The translations under genes were made by a program, and so were the position numbers. The notes beneath the pieces were generated by a model. The model had not been told where the DNA came from and ran no database searches. It worked only from the letters and a program-made list of their open reading frames with translations. A DNA stretch of 54,053 nt from Acidobacteriaceae bacterium (lineage in GTDB: Bacteria; Acidobacteriota; Terriglobia; Terriglobales; Acidobacteriaceae): positions 1-54,053 of the forward strand of contig JASHNS010000009.1 of NCBI GenBank assembly GCA_030041515.1. The letters run 5' to 3'. This document shows positions 24,719 to 33,313 of the stretch, piece after piece. Numbering within the stretch: position 1 is the first letter of the stretch; the number at the start of each line of letters is the position of its first letter.

Positions 24719-25878
24719 GCGGGGCCGAGGGCAAGATCGCGGGAGATCCGGAGGCGTCCCAGGTGGGCGCGGTCGCCCAGGGTGCGGAGCTGCTCCTGCT
24801 CGGAGACCGGAAGAAGCGCGGCGGGCATTTCTTCGACTACATCTGGCTGATCTATTCGCTGTTCTTTCTGATCGATCCTGTCGAGCGCCACTCGCGCGTC
24901 GCGTGGGTGGAATTCGCGATTGCCTATGCGCTTTTCCTGCTCTGCTATTTCGGCATGGTGCTCAGCCGCACGCAGCGCTGGAAAATCGGGTACCTCGTTG
25001 GGTTGGCCCTCCTCGGCGTGGTGTATTTCCGCTACAACGAGGGCGCTGCGGGAATGTTCATTTACACAGCCGCGCTTGCGCCGTTCGTGACGGAGTCGAT
25101 CAGCTTTGGAGTCGGCGCCATCCTGGTCTCCGCGCTGGTGACGGTGGCGGAAGGCGTCAAACTGGGTTATTCGGACTGGAACTGGGGCATTTGCGCCGCA
25201 TTTTGCGTGACCGTGGGAGCGGCGAATCTGGTGGCATCGCAGCGGATGCGGGCCGGCCGCAAGCTCGGTCTGGCATACGAAGAGATCGCGCACCTTTCGC
25301 GCGTGGCAGAGCGGGAACGCATTGCGCGCGATCTGCACGACGTGCTGGGGCACACGCTCTCGGTGGTGGTGCTGAAGTCGGAACTGGCCGGCAAGGTGAT
25401 GGATCGCGATCCGGAGCGCGCGCGGCGCGAGATTGGGGAAGTGGAGGAGATCGCGCGTAAGGCATTGAGCGAAGTGAGGGAGGCGATCACCGGCTATCGG
25501 GCGGATGGTCTGGCGGCGGAAATCGTCCGGGCGCAGAAGGCCCTGGACGCCGCCGGTGTAGCGCTGGAAGTTGCCGATGCGGCTCCGCATCTGCCGCCTG
25601 CGGAAGAAACGGTGATCGCACTGATTGTCCGCGAGGCGGTGACCAACATCGTGCGCCATGCACAGGCGCAGCACTGTCGCCTTTTGGTGGAGAGCCGCGG
25701 CGAGAGCACGACGCTGATGGTCGAAGATGATGGGCGTGGCGGCATCCGCGAGGAAGGTAATGGCCTGCGCGGGATGCGGGAACGTGCGGAGTCGCTGGGC
25801 GGCCGGCTGCGCATTGAATCCGGCGCCGGGACTCGGCTGCTGGTGGAGATTCCGGCGCAAGCCGCAGCTCATCCATGA
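24715..25878 (+). CDS. DesK/NarL-type membrane histidine kinase
   Basis: A 387-residue sensor kinase starting at GTG 24715 inside the permease stop. Five or six membrane helices fill residues about 40-185 (DYIWLIYSLFFLIDPV, WVEFAIAYALFLLCYFGMVL, WKIGYLVGLALLGVVYF, GMFIYTAALAPFV). The dimerisation/phosphoacceptor region is ERERIARDLHDVLGHTLSVVVLKSELA with His208, the HisKA_3 form. The ATP domain shows REAVTNIVRHAQA (N box) and VEDDGRGGIREEGNGLRGMRERAESLGG. No large sensor domain is present, so sensing is by the membrane part, as in DesK. It probably controls its own ABC operon through the adjacent regulator. Confidence 0.93.
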   Translation: MSGAEGKIAGDPEASQVGAVAQGAELLLLGDRKKRGGHFFDYIWLIYSLFFLIDPVERHSRVAWVEFAIAYALFLLCYFGMVLSRTQRWKIGYLVGLALLGVVYFRYNEGAAGMFIYTAALAPFVTESISFGVGAILVSALVTVAEGVKLGYSDWNWGICAAFCVTVGAANLVASQRMRAGRKLGLAYEEIAHLSRVAERERIARDLHDVLGHTLSVVVLKSELAGKVMDRDPERARREIGEVEEIARKALSEVREAITGYRADGLAAEIVRAQKALDAAGVALEVADAAPHLPPAEETVIALIVREAVTNIVRHAQAQHCRLLVESRGESTTLMVEDDGRGGIREEGNGLRGMRERAESLGGRLRIESGAGTRLLVEIPAQAAAHP

Positions 25879-26486
25879 AGAAGATTCAGGTGGTGGTGGC
25901 CGAAGATCAGGCGATGGTACTGGGCGCGCTGGCAGCGCTGCTGGAGACGGAGCCGGACATTGCGGTGTGCGCGCGGGCCAGCAATGGACGCGAGGCGCTG
26001 ACGGCAGTGGCCAAACACAAGCCTGACGTGCTGGTGACGGATATCGAGATGCCGGAGATGACCGGGCTGACTCTGGCTGCGGAGGTGCGCGACCGCTATC
26101 CGCAAACGCGGGTGGTGATCCTGACGACCTTTGCACGGCCCGGGTATCTGCGTCGCGCGCTGGATGCGGGAGCCAAGGGGTATCTGCTGAAGGACCGCCC
26201 ATCGGCGGAACTGGCGGAAGCGGTTCGGCGTGCACATCGCGGACTGCGCGTGGTCGATCCGCAACTGGCGGCGGAGGCGTGGGAGAGCGGTCCCGATCCG
26301 CTGACGGAGCGCGAACGCCAGATTCTGTGGCGCGCCGGCGAGGGAAAATCGAGCGGCGAGATCGCCGAGGAGCTGCATTTGTCGGAGGGAACGGTACGAA
26401 ATTATTTGTCCGAGGCGATCAGCAAGCTGGGTGCGTCGAACCGTGTGGAAGCGGCGCGGCTGGCGCGCGCGAAGGGCTGGCTGTGA
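25875..26486 (+). CDS. NarL/DesR-type response regulator
   Basis: A 203-residue transcription regulator overlapping the kinase by four bases (ATGA). The receiver domain (residues 4-118) has acidic pocket E10-D11 and phosphoacceptor D56 (VLVTDIEMPEM), plus the Lys in GYLLKDRP. The C-terminal LuxR-type helix-turn-helix (about 140-200) reads LTERERQILWRAGEGKSSGEIAEELHLSEGTVRNYLSEAISKLGASNRVEAAR. It is the phosphorylation target of the kinase encoded immediately upstream and most likely regulates the ABC exporter operon. Confidence 0.94.
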   Translation: MKKIQVVVAEDQAMVLGALAALLETEPDIAVCARASNGREALTAVAKHKPDVLVTDIEMPEMTGLTLAAEVRDRYPQTRVVILTTFARPGYLRRALDAGAKGYLLKDRPSAELAEAVRRAHRGLRVVDPQLAAEAWESGPDPLTERERQILWRAGEGKSSGEIAEELHLSEGTVRNYLSEAISKLGASNRVEAARLARAKGWL

Positions 26487-26609
26487 CGGGCACGATCCGC
26501 GTTCCGGCGCCGGCTCACCTTTGCGAATTCCTGTGACACTGCCCGGAAATCCTCCGCGTACGATAGGATGAAGAGTTTGCATCCGATCGTAAAGGCGCGA
26601 GAGAGAACG

Positions 26610-27725
26610 ATGATCATTGGTGTTCCGAAGGAAGTGAAAGATCATGAGAGCCGAGTGGGTGTGACCCCTGCCGGCGTGAAGGCGCTGGCTGACGCCGGGC
26701 ACAAAGTGCTGGTGGAAACGCGCGCCGGCGAGTTGTCCGCGTTTACCGACGAGGAATACCAGACGGTTGGCGGGGAGATCGTCGGTTCCGCACACAACGT
26801 CTGGGGCAACGCCGACCTGGTTGTGAAAGTGAAGGAGCCGGTAGAGAAAGAATACGGCTTCTTCCGCGATGGGCTGGTGCTGTTCACGTATCTGCACCTG
26901 GCGCCGCTGCCGCAGCTGACCGAAAAGCTGCTGCAGAAGAAAGTGATCTCGATCGCGTATGAGACGATTCGCGATCGTGCCGGTACGCTGCCGCTGCTGA
27001 CGCCGATGTCGGAAGTGGCGGGCAGGATGGCAGTGCAGGTGGGCGCGTCGTATCTGGAGAAAGAGCGAGGCGGACGCGGCGTGTTGCTGGGCGGCGTCCC
27101 AGGCGTGCCGCCGGCAAACGTCTGCGTGATTGGCGGGGGGATTGTAGGGACGAATGCTGCGAAAATCGCGCTGGGGATGGGCGCCAAGGTGACGCTGGTC
27201 GACGTAAACCTGAACCGGCTGCGCGAGCTGGACGACATTTTCAACGGACGGCTGTTTACGCTGGCGTCGAATTCATGGAATGTGTCGCGCGCCGTGCAGG
27301 ACGCAGACCTGGTCATTGGAGGCGTGCTGATTCCGGGCGCAGCGGCGCCGAAGATTGTGACGCGTGCCATGGTGGAAAAGATGAAGAAGGGCGCCGTGAT
27401 TGTGGACGTGGCCATCGATCAGGGCGGCTGCGTGGAGACGGCGCACCCAACTACACACAGCGACCCTGCTTTCGAGGTGAACGGTGTCGTCCACTACTGC
27501 GTGACAAACATGCCGGCAGCGGTTCCGAACACCTCCACGCTGGCGCTGACGAATGCGACTTTTCCTTACGTGATGCGGCTGGCGCGCCAGGGCGCAAAGC
27601 AGGCGATTCTGGACGATGACGGCATACGAGACGGGGTGAACACGTACGAGGGCACGCTGACCTGCGAGCCGGTGGCGGCTTCGCAGAAGAAGCCGTGGAC
27701 TCCGGTGAGGCAGTTGCTCGGCTGA
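26610..27725 (+). CDS. ald: Alanine dehydrogenase
   Basis: A 371-residue NAD-dependent enzyme that interconverts L-alanine and pyruvate plus ammonia. The start MIIGVPKEVKDHESRVGVTPAGVKALADAGHKV is the family signature; LVVKVKEP and LFTYLHLAP hold the active-site Lys and His. The Rossmann motif is VCVIGGGIVGTNAAKIALGMGAKVTLVD, and VIVDVAIDQGGCVETAHPTTHSDP follows near the second active-site region. Length equals the usual 371 residues. The ATG at 26610 was preferred over one 42 bases upstream because it gives the conserved N-terminus. The gene stands alone, 123 bases after the response regulator. Confidence 0.96.
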   Translation: MIIGVPKEVKDHESRVGVTPAGVKALADAGHKVLVETRAGELSAFTDEEYQTVGGEIVGSAHNVWGNADLVVKVKEPVEKEYGFFRDGLVLFTYLHLAPLPQLTEKLLQKKVISIAYETIRDRAGTLPLLTPMSEVAGRMAVQVGASYLEKERGGRGVLLGGVPGVPPANVCVIGGGIVGTNAAKIALGMGAKVTLVDVNLNRLRELDDIFNGRLFTLASNSWNVSRAVQDADLVIGGVLIPGAAAPKIVTRAMVEKMKKGAVIVDVAIDQGGCVETAHPTTHSDPAFEVNGVVHYCVTNMPAAVPNTSTLALTNATFPYVMRLARQGAKQAILDDDGIRDGVNTYEGTLTCEPVAASQKKPWTPVRQLLG

Positions 27726-27735
27726 AGAACGCGCA

Positions 27736-27753
27736 GGCCGGCGAAAGCCGGCC
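27736..27753. terminator. GAAA-loop hairpin between convergent ald and lipoprotein genes
   Basis: GGCCGGC pairs perfectly with GCCGGCC around a GAAA tetraloop. It lies 10 bases from each of two converging stop codons and may end both transcripts. It has no T-tract. Confidence 0.5.
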
Positions 27754-27763
27754 CGATTCGCGC

Positions 27764-28516
27764 TTATTGGCTTTCGGTAACGTGCACAGAATGCTCCAGG
27801 CGGAAGGTGATCAAGGTCTCCGCCGGCAGGAAGATCTGATGATTCCCGGTCATGGCGCTGCCTGCGGTGCCTGCACCTGCTCCGGCCAGCGCGCCAACGA
27901 GGGCGCCCTTACCGCCGCCCGCCAATCCTCCGACCAGCGCGCCGAAGGCGCCGCCTCCTCCAGCAAAGAATCCTGTGCGCTTCCCTTTGCCCTGTTCGAC
28001 GCGCTCCATGGTGCTGGTCTGTACCGGATAGCTGCCCCACTGGGTCCTGACGCGCTCGAGTCGCAGCTCGAGAAGCGCGCCGCCCTTAAAATGGCCGAGC
28101 GGTTTGGCGTCGATGACGGTGCCCTCCGCGCGAGCATCGCGGGGAATGACGGTCTGACCGTCGACGATGACGGCATCGGCGACAGTCGCCGAGAAGGTGT
28201 CTCCCGGGTGGCTGATTTTCGAGCCGAGATCCTGGTTGATGCGGACGCGAACGCGCGTGCCGGCGGGGATCTCCACAGCCGCAGGGGGCGGGGACTGCTG
28301 CGCAGCCGCAGACTGAGAGGATCCGGACTGCGGCGGAGGACCGGGCTGATCTGGCGGGGGTGGGGGAGGATTGCCTGAGGGTTGCGTTGCCGACGATGCC
28401 GAGGCCGGGGGCTGGTTCCCCGTCTGCTGACTCTTGTTCCTGCTACAGCCGCATATGGTGAGCATCGCCACCAACGCGGCACCTGCTGCGAGGGAAGAAA
28501 ACCGGTTGATTCGCAT
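27764..28516 (-). CDS. Glycine-zipper lipoprotein with proline-rich linker
   Basis: A 250-residue protein with a lipobox (TICGC; lipidated Cys near residue 24). A Gln/Ser/Pro-rich linker (about 27-80, with PPPPPP) is followed by a beta-rich domain (VEIPAGTRVRVRINQDLGSKISHPGDTFSATVADAVIVDGQTVIPRDARAEGTVIDAKP), then a glycine-zipper segment (GGGGAFGALVGGLAGGGKGALVGALAGAGAGTAG) and a closing FLPAETLITFRLEHSV. The gene at 33314-34414 has the same domain order and wording, so they are paralogues. The zipper may insert in or lie on a membrane. Function unknown. Confidence 0.82.
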   Translation of the reverse strand: MRINRFSSLAAGAALVAMLTICGCSRNKSQQTGNQPPASASSATQPSGNPPPPPPDQPGPPPQSGSSQSAAAQQSPPPAAVEIPAGTRVRVRINQDLGSKISHPGDTFSATVADAVIVDGQTVIPRDARAEGTVIDAKPLGHFKGGALLELRLERVRTQWGSYPVQTSTMERVEQGKGKRTGFFAGGGGAFGALVGGLAGGGKGALVGALAGAGAGTAGSAMTGNHQIFLPAETLITFRLEHSVHVTESQ

Positions 28517-28619
28517 AACAGCGCTTCAGATGCGCTCCACGATCGAATGGTTGGCTCGACTATGAGAATCATCCATGGGGAAAATGGTACAGGGTGCGGC
28601 CGCTCCGGATCAGGCGGCC

Positions 28620-28625
28620 TATAAT
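28620..28625 (+). promoter_or_regulatory. Consensus -10 element upstream of the NtrY-like kinase
   Basis: A perfect TATAAT. No good -35 lies 16-18 bases upstream, where a GC-rich inverted repeat (GGCCGC...GCGGCC) is found instead. Transcription from here would start near 28632, which leaves only a short leader before the candidate start codons of the kinase. Confidence 0.4.
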
Positions 28626-28687
28626 CATCGGGTATTCAGGGGTCGACGATCCTGGCAGAGGCAAAACATCGACGCGCGACACTGATT

Positions 28688-30916
28688 TTGCTCACGGCAG
28701 GGGGGCTGCTGCTGCTGTTCCTTTTGCTCGGGCTGAATGCGTTTAATGTACGATCGCTGAACCCGCGAACGACGCCGCAGATCTTTCTACTGACATCGCT
28801 CTCTGTGGTCGTCTTCCTGCTATTTGTCACGGTGCTGGTGCTGCTGCTCAGGAACCTGATCAAGCTGCTGGCGGACCAGAGAAGCCAGGTACTGGGAGCG
28901 CGGTTGCGGACGCGAATGTTCATTGGAGCGCTGCTGTTGTCGTTCGTCCCGGCGCTCTTCATGTTTCTCTTTAGTTTTTTGCTGATGAACCGGTCGATTG
29001 ACAGGTGGTTTTCGCAACCGGCTTCGGAAGTGCGGGAGGATTCGTCAGAGATTGCGATGGAGCTGGCGCACTATGCGTCGCTGAACGCGCGCGCGGAAGC
29101 CGAAAGTATGGCGCGCATGCCGCCGCTGACGACGGCTCTGGAAGCGGGCAACACGGGCGCCATGGTCGATCAGCTGCGTGCCCACCAAATCACGCTGCAG
29201 GGGGGCTTCGCGGTGCTGTATCACGATGCCCTGCCGGTGGCGAGCTATGAGCTTCCGGAGGCATCGGGACCCGCAGAAGTGCATTCGTGGCTCAATCAGG
29301 ACGACACGCAGCGCATTGCCGGAGATGAACCGCTGCCTGAGGCAATCCTGCAGGCCGCGCAGCGTTCTGACGAACCGATGCTGGACGTTGCGGGATCGGA
29401 GTATGCGCTGGGTGCAGCGAGCCTGAATGATGGCGGCCTTGTGGTGGCGGCGCTGCCGATGCCGGCGGGGATGCGGGGCATGATGGCGGAGCTGAGCAGC
29501 GGCGCGGATCAGTACTGGGCACTCTACCGCCAGCGACGTCTCATCCGAGCCACATATTTCTCGCTGCTGTTGATGCTGACGGCGCTGGTATTCTTCGCGA
29601 GCAGCTGGCTGGCGCTTTTCGTTTCGCGGCGCATTACCAGGCCGCTGGAGTCGCTGGCCGACGCGATGGATGCGATCGGCAACGGGGACTACAGCCATCG
29701 TGTGACCGGGGACGCCAGCGGGGAAATGGGCGAGCTGGTGCGGAGCTTCAATCTGATGGCAGGGGATCTGGAGCAGAGCCGGCTGAACGCCGAGACCTCC
29801 GCGCGCGAGTTGTCGGCACTGAACCAAACGCTGGAAACACGGCGAAGGGAGCTGGAGACGATTCTGGAAACGATTCCATCGGGAGTGGTCACTCTGGACG
29901 CCGGCCGGCGGGTGGTGATGGGCAATCGAGCCTTCGCGGAGCTGATGGGCCTTGAACGGCGCCCGGACCTGGCGGGCGCGTCACTGGAATCGCTGCTGCC
30001 GGAGGACATCTCAGGCGAAGTGATTCGTCTTGAGAGACGGGCGCACCGCATGGGAGTGGCGTCGACGGAGATGGAGCTGCGCCGTCCGCGCGGAAGCATC
30101 CATGTAGCGATGACCATTGCCGCGCTGGGAATCGGAGGCAGTCAGGGTTCAATCGCGGTGATGGAGGATGTAACCGATTTCCTGCATGCGCAGCGGCAGG
30201 CGGCATGGAAAGAAGTGGCGCAGCGGATCGCGCACGAGATTCGCAACCCTCTGACGCCCATTGCACTTTCGGCGGAGCGTATACGACGGCACGTGGATCG
30301 GGCCGTACCGGAATCGCCGGCTGTCATTCGCAAGTGCTGCGACGCGATTCTGGGATCGGTGGACACGCTGCGCACGCTGGTGGGCCAGTTTGCGGCGCTG
30401 GCGGAGTTTCCTGTAGCTCATCCGCGGTCTGCCAGCCTGAATGAGATCGTGGAGAGCGCATTGCTGCTGTTCGAGGGACGCATCCAGAACATTCGGGTCG
30501 AGAAGCACCTGGACGCATCGCTGCCGCTGGTGATGGCCGATCCCGAGGCGCTGCGCCGGGCACTGGCCAATCTCATCGACAACGCGGCGGAAGCGATGCG
30601 CGAGAGCCTGCTGCGCGTGCTCTCCGTTGAAACGTTCCTGGGCGAGCGCCCGGGAATGGCCGAGATCGTGATCGCGGACACGGGACCGGGAATCACAGAG
30701 GAGATGCGGGAGCGGCTTTTCCTGCCCTGGTTTTCCACTCGACAGCGCGGGACGGGTCTGGGGTTGTCGATTGTAGCGAAGATCGTGCAGGAGCATGGCG
30801 GGTCGATCCGTGCGGAGAATAATCTGCCCGCAGGAGCGCGCTTTATCATCGAAGTGCCGCTTACGGAAAGCGGCACCGCGGACAGCGCGACGGCAGCGGC
30901 GCTGAGCAGGGTCTGA
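28688..30916 (+). CDS. NtrY-like membrane histidine kinase
   Basis: At least 742 residues. Two N-terminal membrane helices, a third near residue 75, a periplasmic region and a fourth helix (SLLLMLTALVFFASSWLALFVS) precede a HAMP domain (RRITRPLESLADAMDAIGNGDYSHRV). Next come a PAS domain (ETIPSGVVTLDAGRRVVMGNRAFAELMGL), the phosphoacceptor WKEVAQRIAHEIRNPLTPIALSAERI, and an ATP domain (LANLIDNAAEAM, ADTGPGI, TGLGLSIVAKIVQEHGGSI). This order is that of NtrY, a nitrogen or envelope/redox sensor. The coordinates use TTG 28688, but it has no ribosome binding site and sits directly at a membrane helix. The frame stays open back to 28625; CTG 28652 or ATC 28649, downstream of AGGGG at 28638-28642, would give the more natural start AEAKHRRATLILL. 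The response regulator follows 13 bases later. Confidence 0.92.
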   Translation: MLTAGGLLLLFLLLGLNAFNVRSLNPRTTPQIFLLTSLSVVVFLLFVTVLVLLLRNLIKLLADQRSQVLGARLRTRMFIGALLLSFVPALFMFLFSFLLMNRSIDRWFSQPASEVREDSSEIAMELAHYASLNARAEAESMARMPPLTTALEAGNTGAMVDQLRAHQITLQGGFAVLYHDALPVASYELPEASGPAEVHSWLNQDDTQRIAGDEPLPEAILQAAQRSDEPMLDVAGSEYALGAASLNDGGLVVAALPMPAGMRGMMAELSSGADQYWALYRQRRLIRATYFSLLLMLTALVFFASSWLALFVSRRITRPLESLADAMDAIGNGDYSHRVTGDASGEMGELVRSFNLMAGDLEQSRLNAETSARELSALNQTLETRRRELETILETIPSGVVTLDAGRRVVMGNRAFAELMGLERRPDLAGASLESLLPEDISGEVIRLERRAHRMGVASTEMELRRPRGSIHVAMTIAALGIGGSQGSIAVMEDVTDFLHAQRQAAWKEVAQRIAHEIRNPLTPIALSAERIRRHVDRAVPESPAVIRKCCDAILGSVDTLRTLVGQFAALAEFPVAHPRSASLNEIVESALLLFEGRIQNIRVEKHLDASLPLVMADPEALRRALANLIDNAAEAMRESLLRVLSVETFLGERPGMAEIVIADTGPGITEEMRERLFLPWFSTRQRGTGLGLSIVAKIVQEHGGSIRAENNLPAGARFIIEVPLTESGTADSATAAALSRV

Positions 30917-30929
30917 GGATCCGGTTTCC

Positions 30930-32294
30930 ATGTATCACATCCTCATCGTGGACGACGAGGCGGACATTCGCGAGTCTCTGGAGGAGATTCTGCGCGAGGA
31001 GGGGTACGCGGTTGCGAGTGCGGGAACCGCAGCCGAGGCCCTGAACCAGGCGCGCGAGCCCATCTACGATTTGCTGCTTCTGGATGTATGGCTGCCCGAC
31101 CAGGATGGACTCGAGGTGTTGCGCGAGATCCACGCGCTGGATGCGGAAAGCCGTCCGGAAGTGATTGTCATCTCCGGGCATGCGACCATCGAGACCGCAG
31201 TGAAGGCGACCAAACTGGGGGCTTTCGATTTTCTCGAAAAGCCACTCACACTCGACCGCACGCTGATCGTGGTGAAGAACGCGATTGAGGCGCGGCGGCT
31301 GCGCACGGACAATCTCGAATTTCGGCGCCAGCTGGCGCTGGAGCGCCAGATCACGGGCGAGAGCGTACAGGCGCGGGCCTTGCGGCAGCAGATCAAGCTG
31401 ATGGCGCCGACAAATGGCCGCGTTCTGATTTATGGCGAGTCGGGTTCAGGCAAGGAGCTGATCGCGCGGGCCATCCACGCGGAGAGCCTGCGCAGCGATC
31501 GCGTATTTGTGGAGCTGAACTGCGCGGCGATCCCCGAGGACTACATCGAGAGCGAGCTGTTCGGCTATCGCCATGGCGCTGTACCTGGTGCACATCCGGA
31601 GAAGCGCGGAACCTTTGAGCGGGCTAACGGGGGCACGTTGTTTCTGGACGAAGTGGGCGACATGAGCCTGAAAACGCAGTCGAAGGTACTGCGTGCGCTG
31701 GACGAGCAACGTTTCATTCCCGTGGGCGCCACGCAGCCGATCAGCGTGGACGTGCGCGTCATCGCGGCGACGAACAAGAACCTTGAGGAGGAGATTGCGA
31801 AGGGGAATTTCCGCGAAGACTTTTTCTACCGGCTGAATGTGATTCCGTTTTACGTCCCCCCCCTGCGCGACCGGCGCGAGGATATTTCGCTGCTCGTGAA
31901 GGAGTTCCTGCGCGGGTTCCGGCGCGAGTACGGACGCCCACACGTGGAAATGGACGAGGGAGCGCTGGAGCTGCTGCGCCAGTACCATTGGCCGGGGAAC
32001 GTACGCGAGCTGAAGAATGTGATTGAGCGAGTGCTCATTTTGAATCCGCAGGCGCGGCGCATTGAACGGCGGCATCTGCCGATGCTGGTGCACCGCAGCG
32101 CGGCAAGGACCGGCGAGTTCGACACGCTGCAGCAGGCGCGGGACGCCTACGAGCGGGAGTATATTCTGCGCAAGATCGACGACTGCAATGGCAACATCAG
32201 CCGGGCAGCCGAGACGCTGGGGCTGGAGCGCCGGCATCTTTACCGGAAGATGAAAGCGCTGGGCATTACGCTGCGGGAGCCGGTGGAACGGTGA
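30930..32294 (+). CDS. NtrC/NtrX-family response regulator with altered sigma-54 contact loop
   Basis: A 454-residue three-domain regulator. The receiver domain (residues 3-120) has D8-D9 and phosphoacceptor D52. The AAA+ domain (about 140-375) has Walker A G169-ESGSGK175, Walker B GGTLFLDEVGD and the RVIAATNKNL segment. The C-terminal Fis-type helix-turn-helix is NISRAAETLGLERRHLYRKMKALGI. The L1 loop, normally GAFTGA, reads GAVPGA at residues 216-221, replacing the Phe and Thr that touch sigma-54. It may therefore work without sigma-54 or with altered contact. Its partner is the NtrY-like kinase just upstream. Confidence 0.94.
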   Translation: MYHILIVDDEADIRESLEEILREEGYAVASAGTAAEALNQAREPIYDLLLLDVWLPDQDGLEVLREIHALDAESRPEVIVISGHATIETAVKATKLGAFDFLEKPLTLDRTLIVVKNAIEARRLRTDNLEFRRQLALERQITGESVQARALRQQIKLMAPTNGRVLIYGESGSGKELIARAIHAESLRSDRVFVELNCAAIPEDYIESELFGYRHGAVPGAHPEKRGTFERANGGTLFLDEVGDMSLKTQSKVLRALDEQRFIPVGATQPISVDVRVIAATNKNLEEEIAKGNFREDFFYRLNVIPFYVPPLRDRREDISLLVKEFLRGFRREYGRPHVEMDEGALELLRQYHWPGNVRELKNVIERVLILNPQARRIERRHLPMLVHRSAARTGEFDTLQQARDAYEREYILRKIDDCNGNISRAAETLGLERRHLYRKMKALGITLREPVER

Positions 32295-32303
32295 ATCGCG
32301 GTC

Positions 32304-33266
32304 TCAGGCCAGGGTAAGGACGGTGATCTCCGGCGGGCAATCGAACCGAAATGGCACACCGACCGTGCCGATACCGCGGTTCACATAGAGCTGTGTCGGC
32401 CCGTGGCGGAAGAGCCCTTCCACATAGTGTTTGCCATACGGAGGCAACTTGAAGGCGGGCAGAAAGGGCAGGCGAACCTGGCCGCCATGCGTGTGGCCCG
32501 ACAGCATCAGGTCTGCATTGTAGCGAGCGACCTGAGGCAAAATGTCCGGTTCGTGGGCCAGGACGATGACCGGCTCCTTCCCGGTGGCTGCCGCAGGGGG
32601 AATGGCCGCGGCGGGGTCAGCGGCGTCATAACAGGCGCTGCCCAAACCTGCCAGCCACAGACGTTGGCCGCCACGCTCCAGGGCGACAGCCTGATTCACC
32701 AGCGTCGGAATGCCGTGCTCGCGCAGGGGACCGATCACATATTCAGGCCCGACCTGGGTATCGTGATTGCCCAGGCTGGCATAGCGCAGAGGGCACTGGA
32801 TCTCGCTCAGGATGGCCGCGCATTCGGGCATATGGCGGCGCGGGTACGAGCGGGGAAATGATGCGTAGCTGATGAAGTCTCCGGTCAGAACCACCATGTC
32901 CGGTTTCAGCCGGTTGACACGGTGCACCATGTCGCGCAAAAACCATCCCTCGGTGAAGTCCGCGTAGTGGAAGTCGGAGATCTGCACGATGCGCATACCG
33001 CGGAACGCGTCAGGCAGGCGCGTGAGATGCAGAGTGTGTTGTTCCAGGCTCAGTTCGTGGCGAGAAATTTCACCGGCATAAAGCGCCAGGCCGCCCATGG
33101 AGGCGGCGGAAAGTCCCAGAAATGAACGACGGGTAAGACGGATTCCTGGATCTGCTTTCAGTTCTCCCCCTTCTCCATCATACGGGTGGACTTTGCAAGT
33201 GTCGGTTTCAGTGTCGACGAAGGGAGTCACTCTTGATTGGACGCGCGAGTTGAGCAGACGAGGCAC
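32304..33266 (-). CDS. Tat-exported metallophosphoesterase (YkuE-like)
   Basis: A calcineurin-like phosphoesterase of up to 320 residues. A twin-arginine signal (LTRRSFLGLSAASMGGLALYAG) begins near residue 43. Metal-binding motifs follow in order: QISDFHYADF (DxH), VVLTGDFI, LGNHDTQ, LAHEPD and LSGHTHGG. This group includes UDP-2,3-diacylglucosamine-type and cyclic phosphodiesterases; the substrate is not readable from sequence. The GTG at 33266 is the longest start and places an unusual 40 residues before the Tat motif; GTG 33230 is an alternative, and neither has a good Shine-Dalgarno. It converges on the NtrX-like gene with nine bases between stops. Confidence 0.87.
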   Translation of the reverse strand: MPRLLNSRVQSRVTPFVDTETDTCKVHPYDGEGGELKADPGIRLTRRSFLGLSAASMGGLALYAGEISRHELSLEQHTLHLTRLPDAFRGMRIVQISDFHYADFTEGWFLRDMVHRVNRLKPDMVVLTGDFISYASFPRSYPRRHMPECAAILSEIQCPLRYASLGNHDTQVGPEYVIGPLREHGIPTLVNQAVALERGGQRLWLAGLGSACYDAADPAAAIPPAAATGKEPVIVLAHEPDILPQVARYNADLMLSGHTHGGQVRLPFLPAFKLPPYGKHYVEGLFRHGPTQLYVNRGIGTVGVPFRFDCPPEITVLTLA

Positions 33267-33278
33267 AGAAGACAGCAG

Positions 33279-33299
33279 GGCCGGGCGAGTTGCCCGGCC
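33279..33299 (-). terminator. Hairpin downstream of the BON/glycine-zipper gene
   Basis: GGCCGGGC (33279-33286) pairs with GCCCGGCC (33292-33299) around a five-base loop. It starts 15 bases past the minus-strand stop at 33314 and lies before the next minus-strand gene. It is terminator-like but has no clean T-tract. Confidence 0.5.
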
Positions 33300-33313
33300 G
33301 CGCTGCCTTCGAC

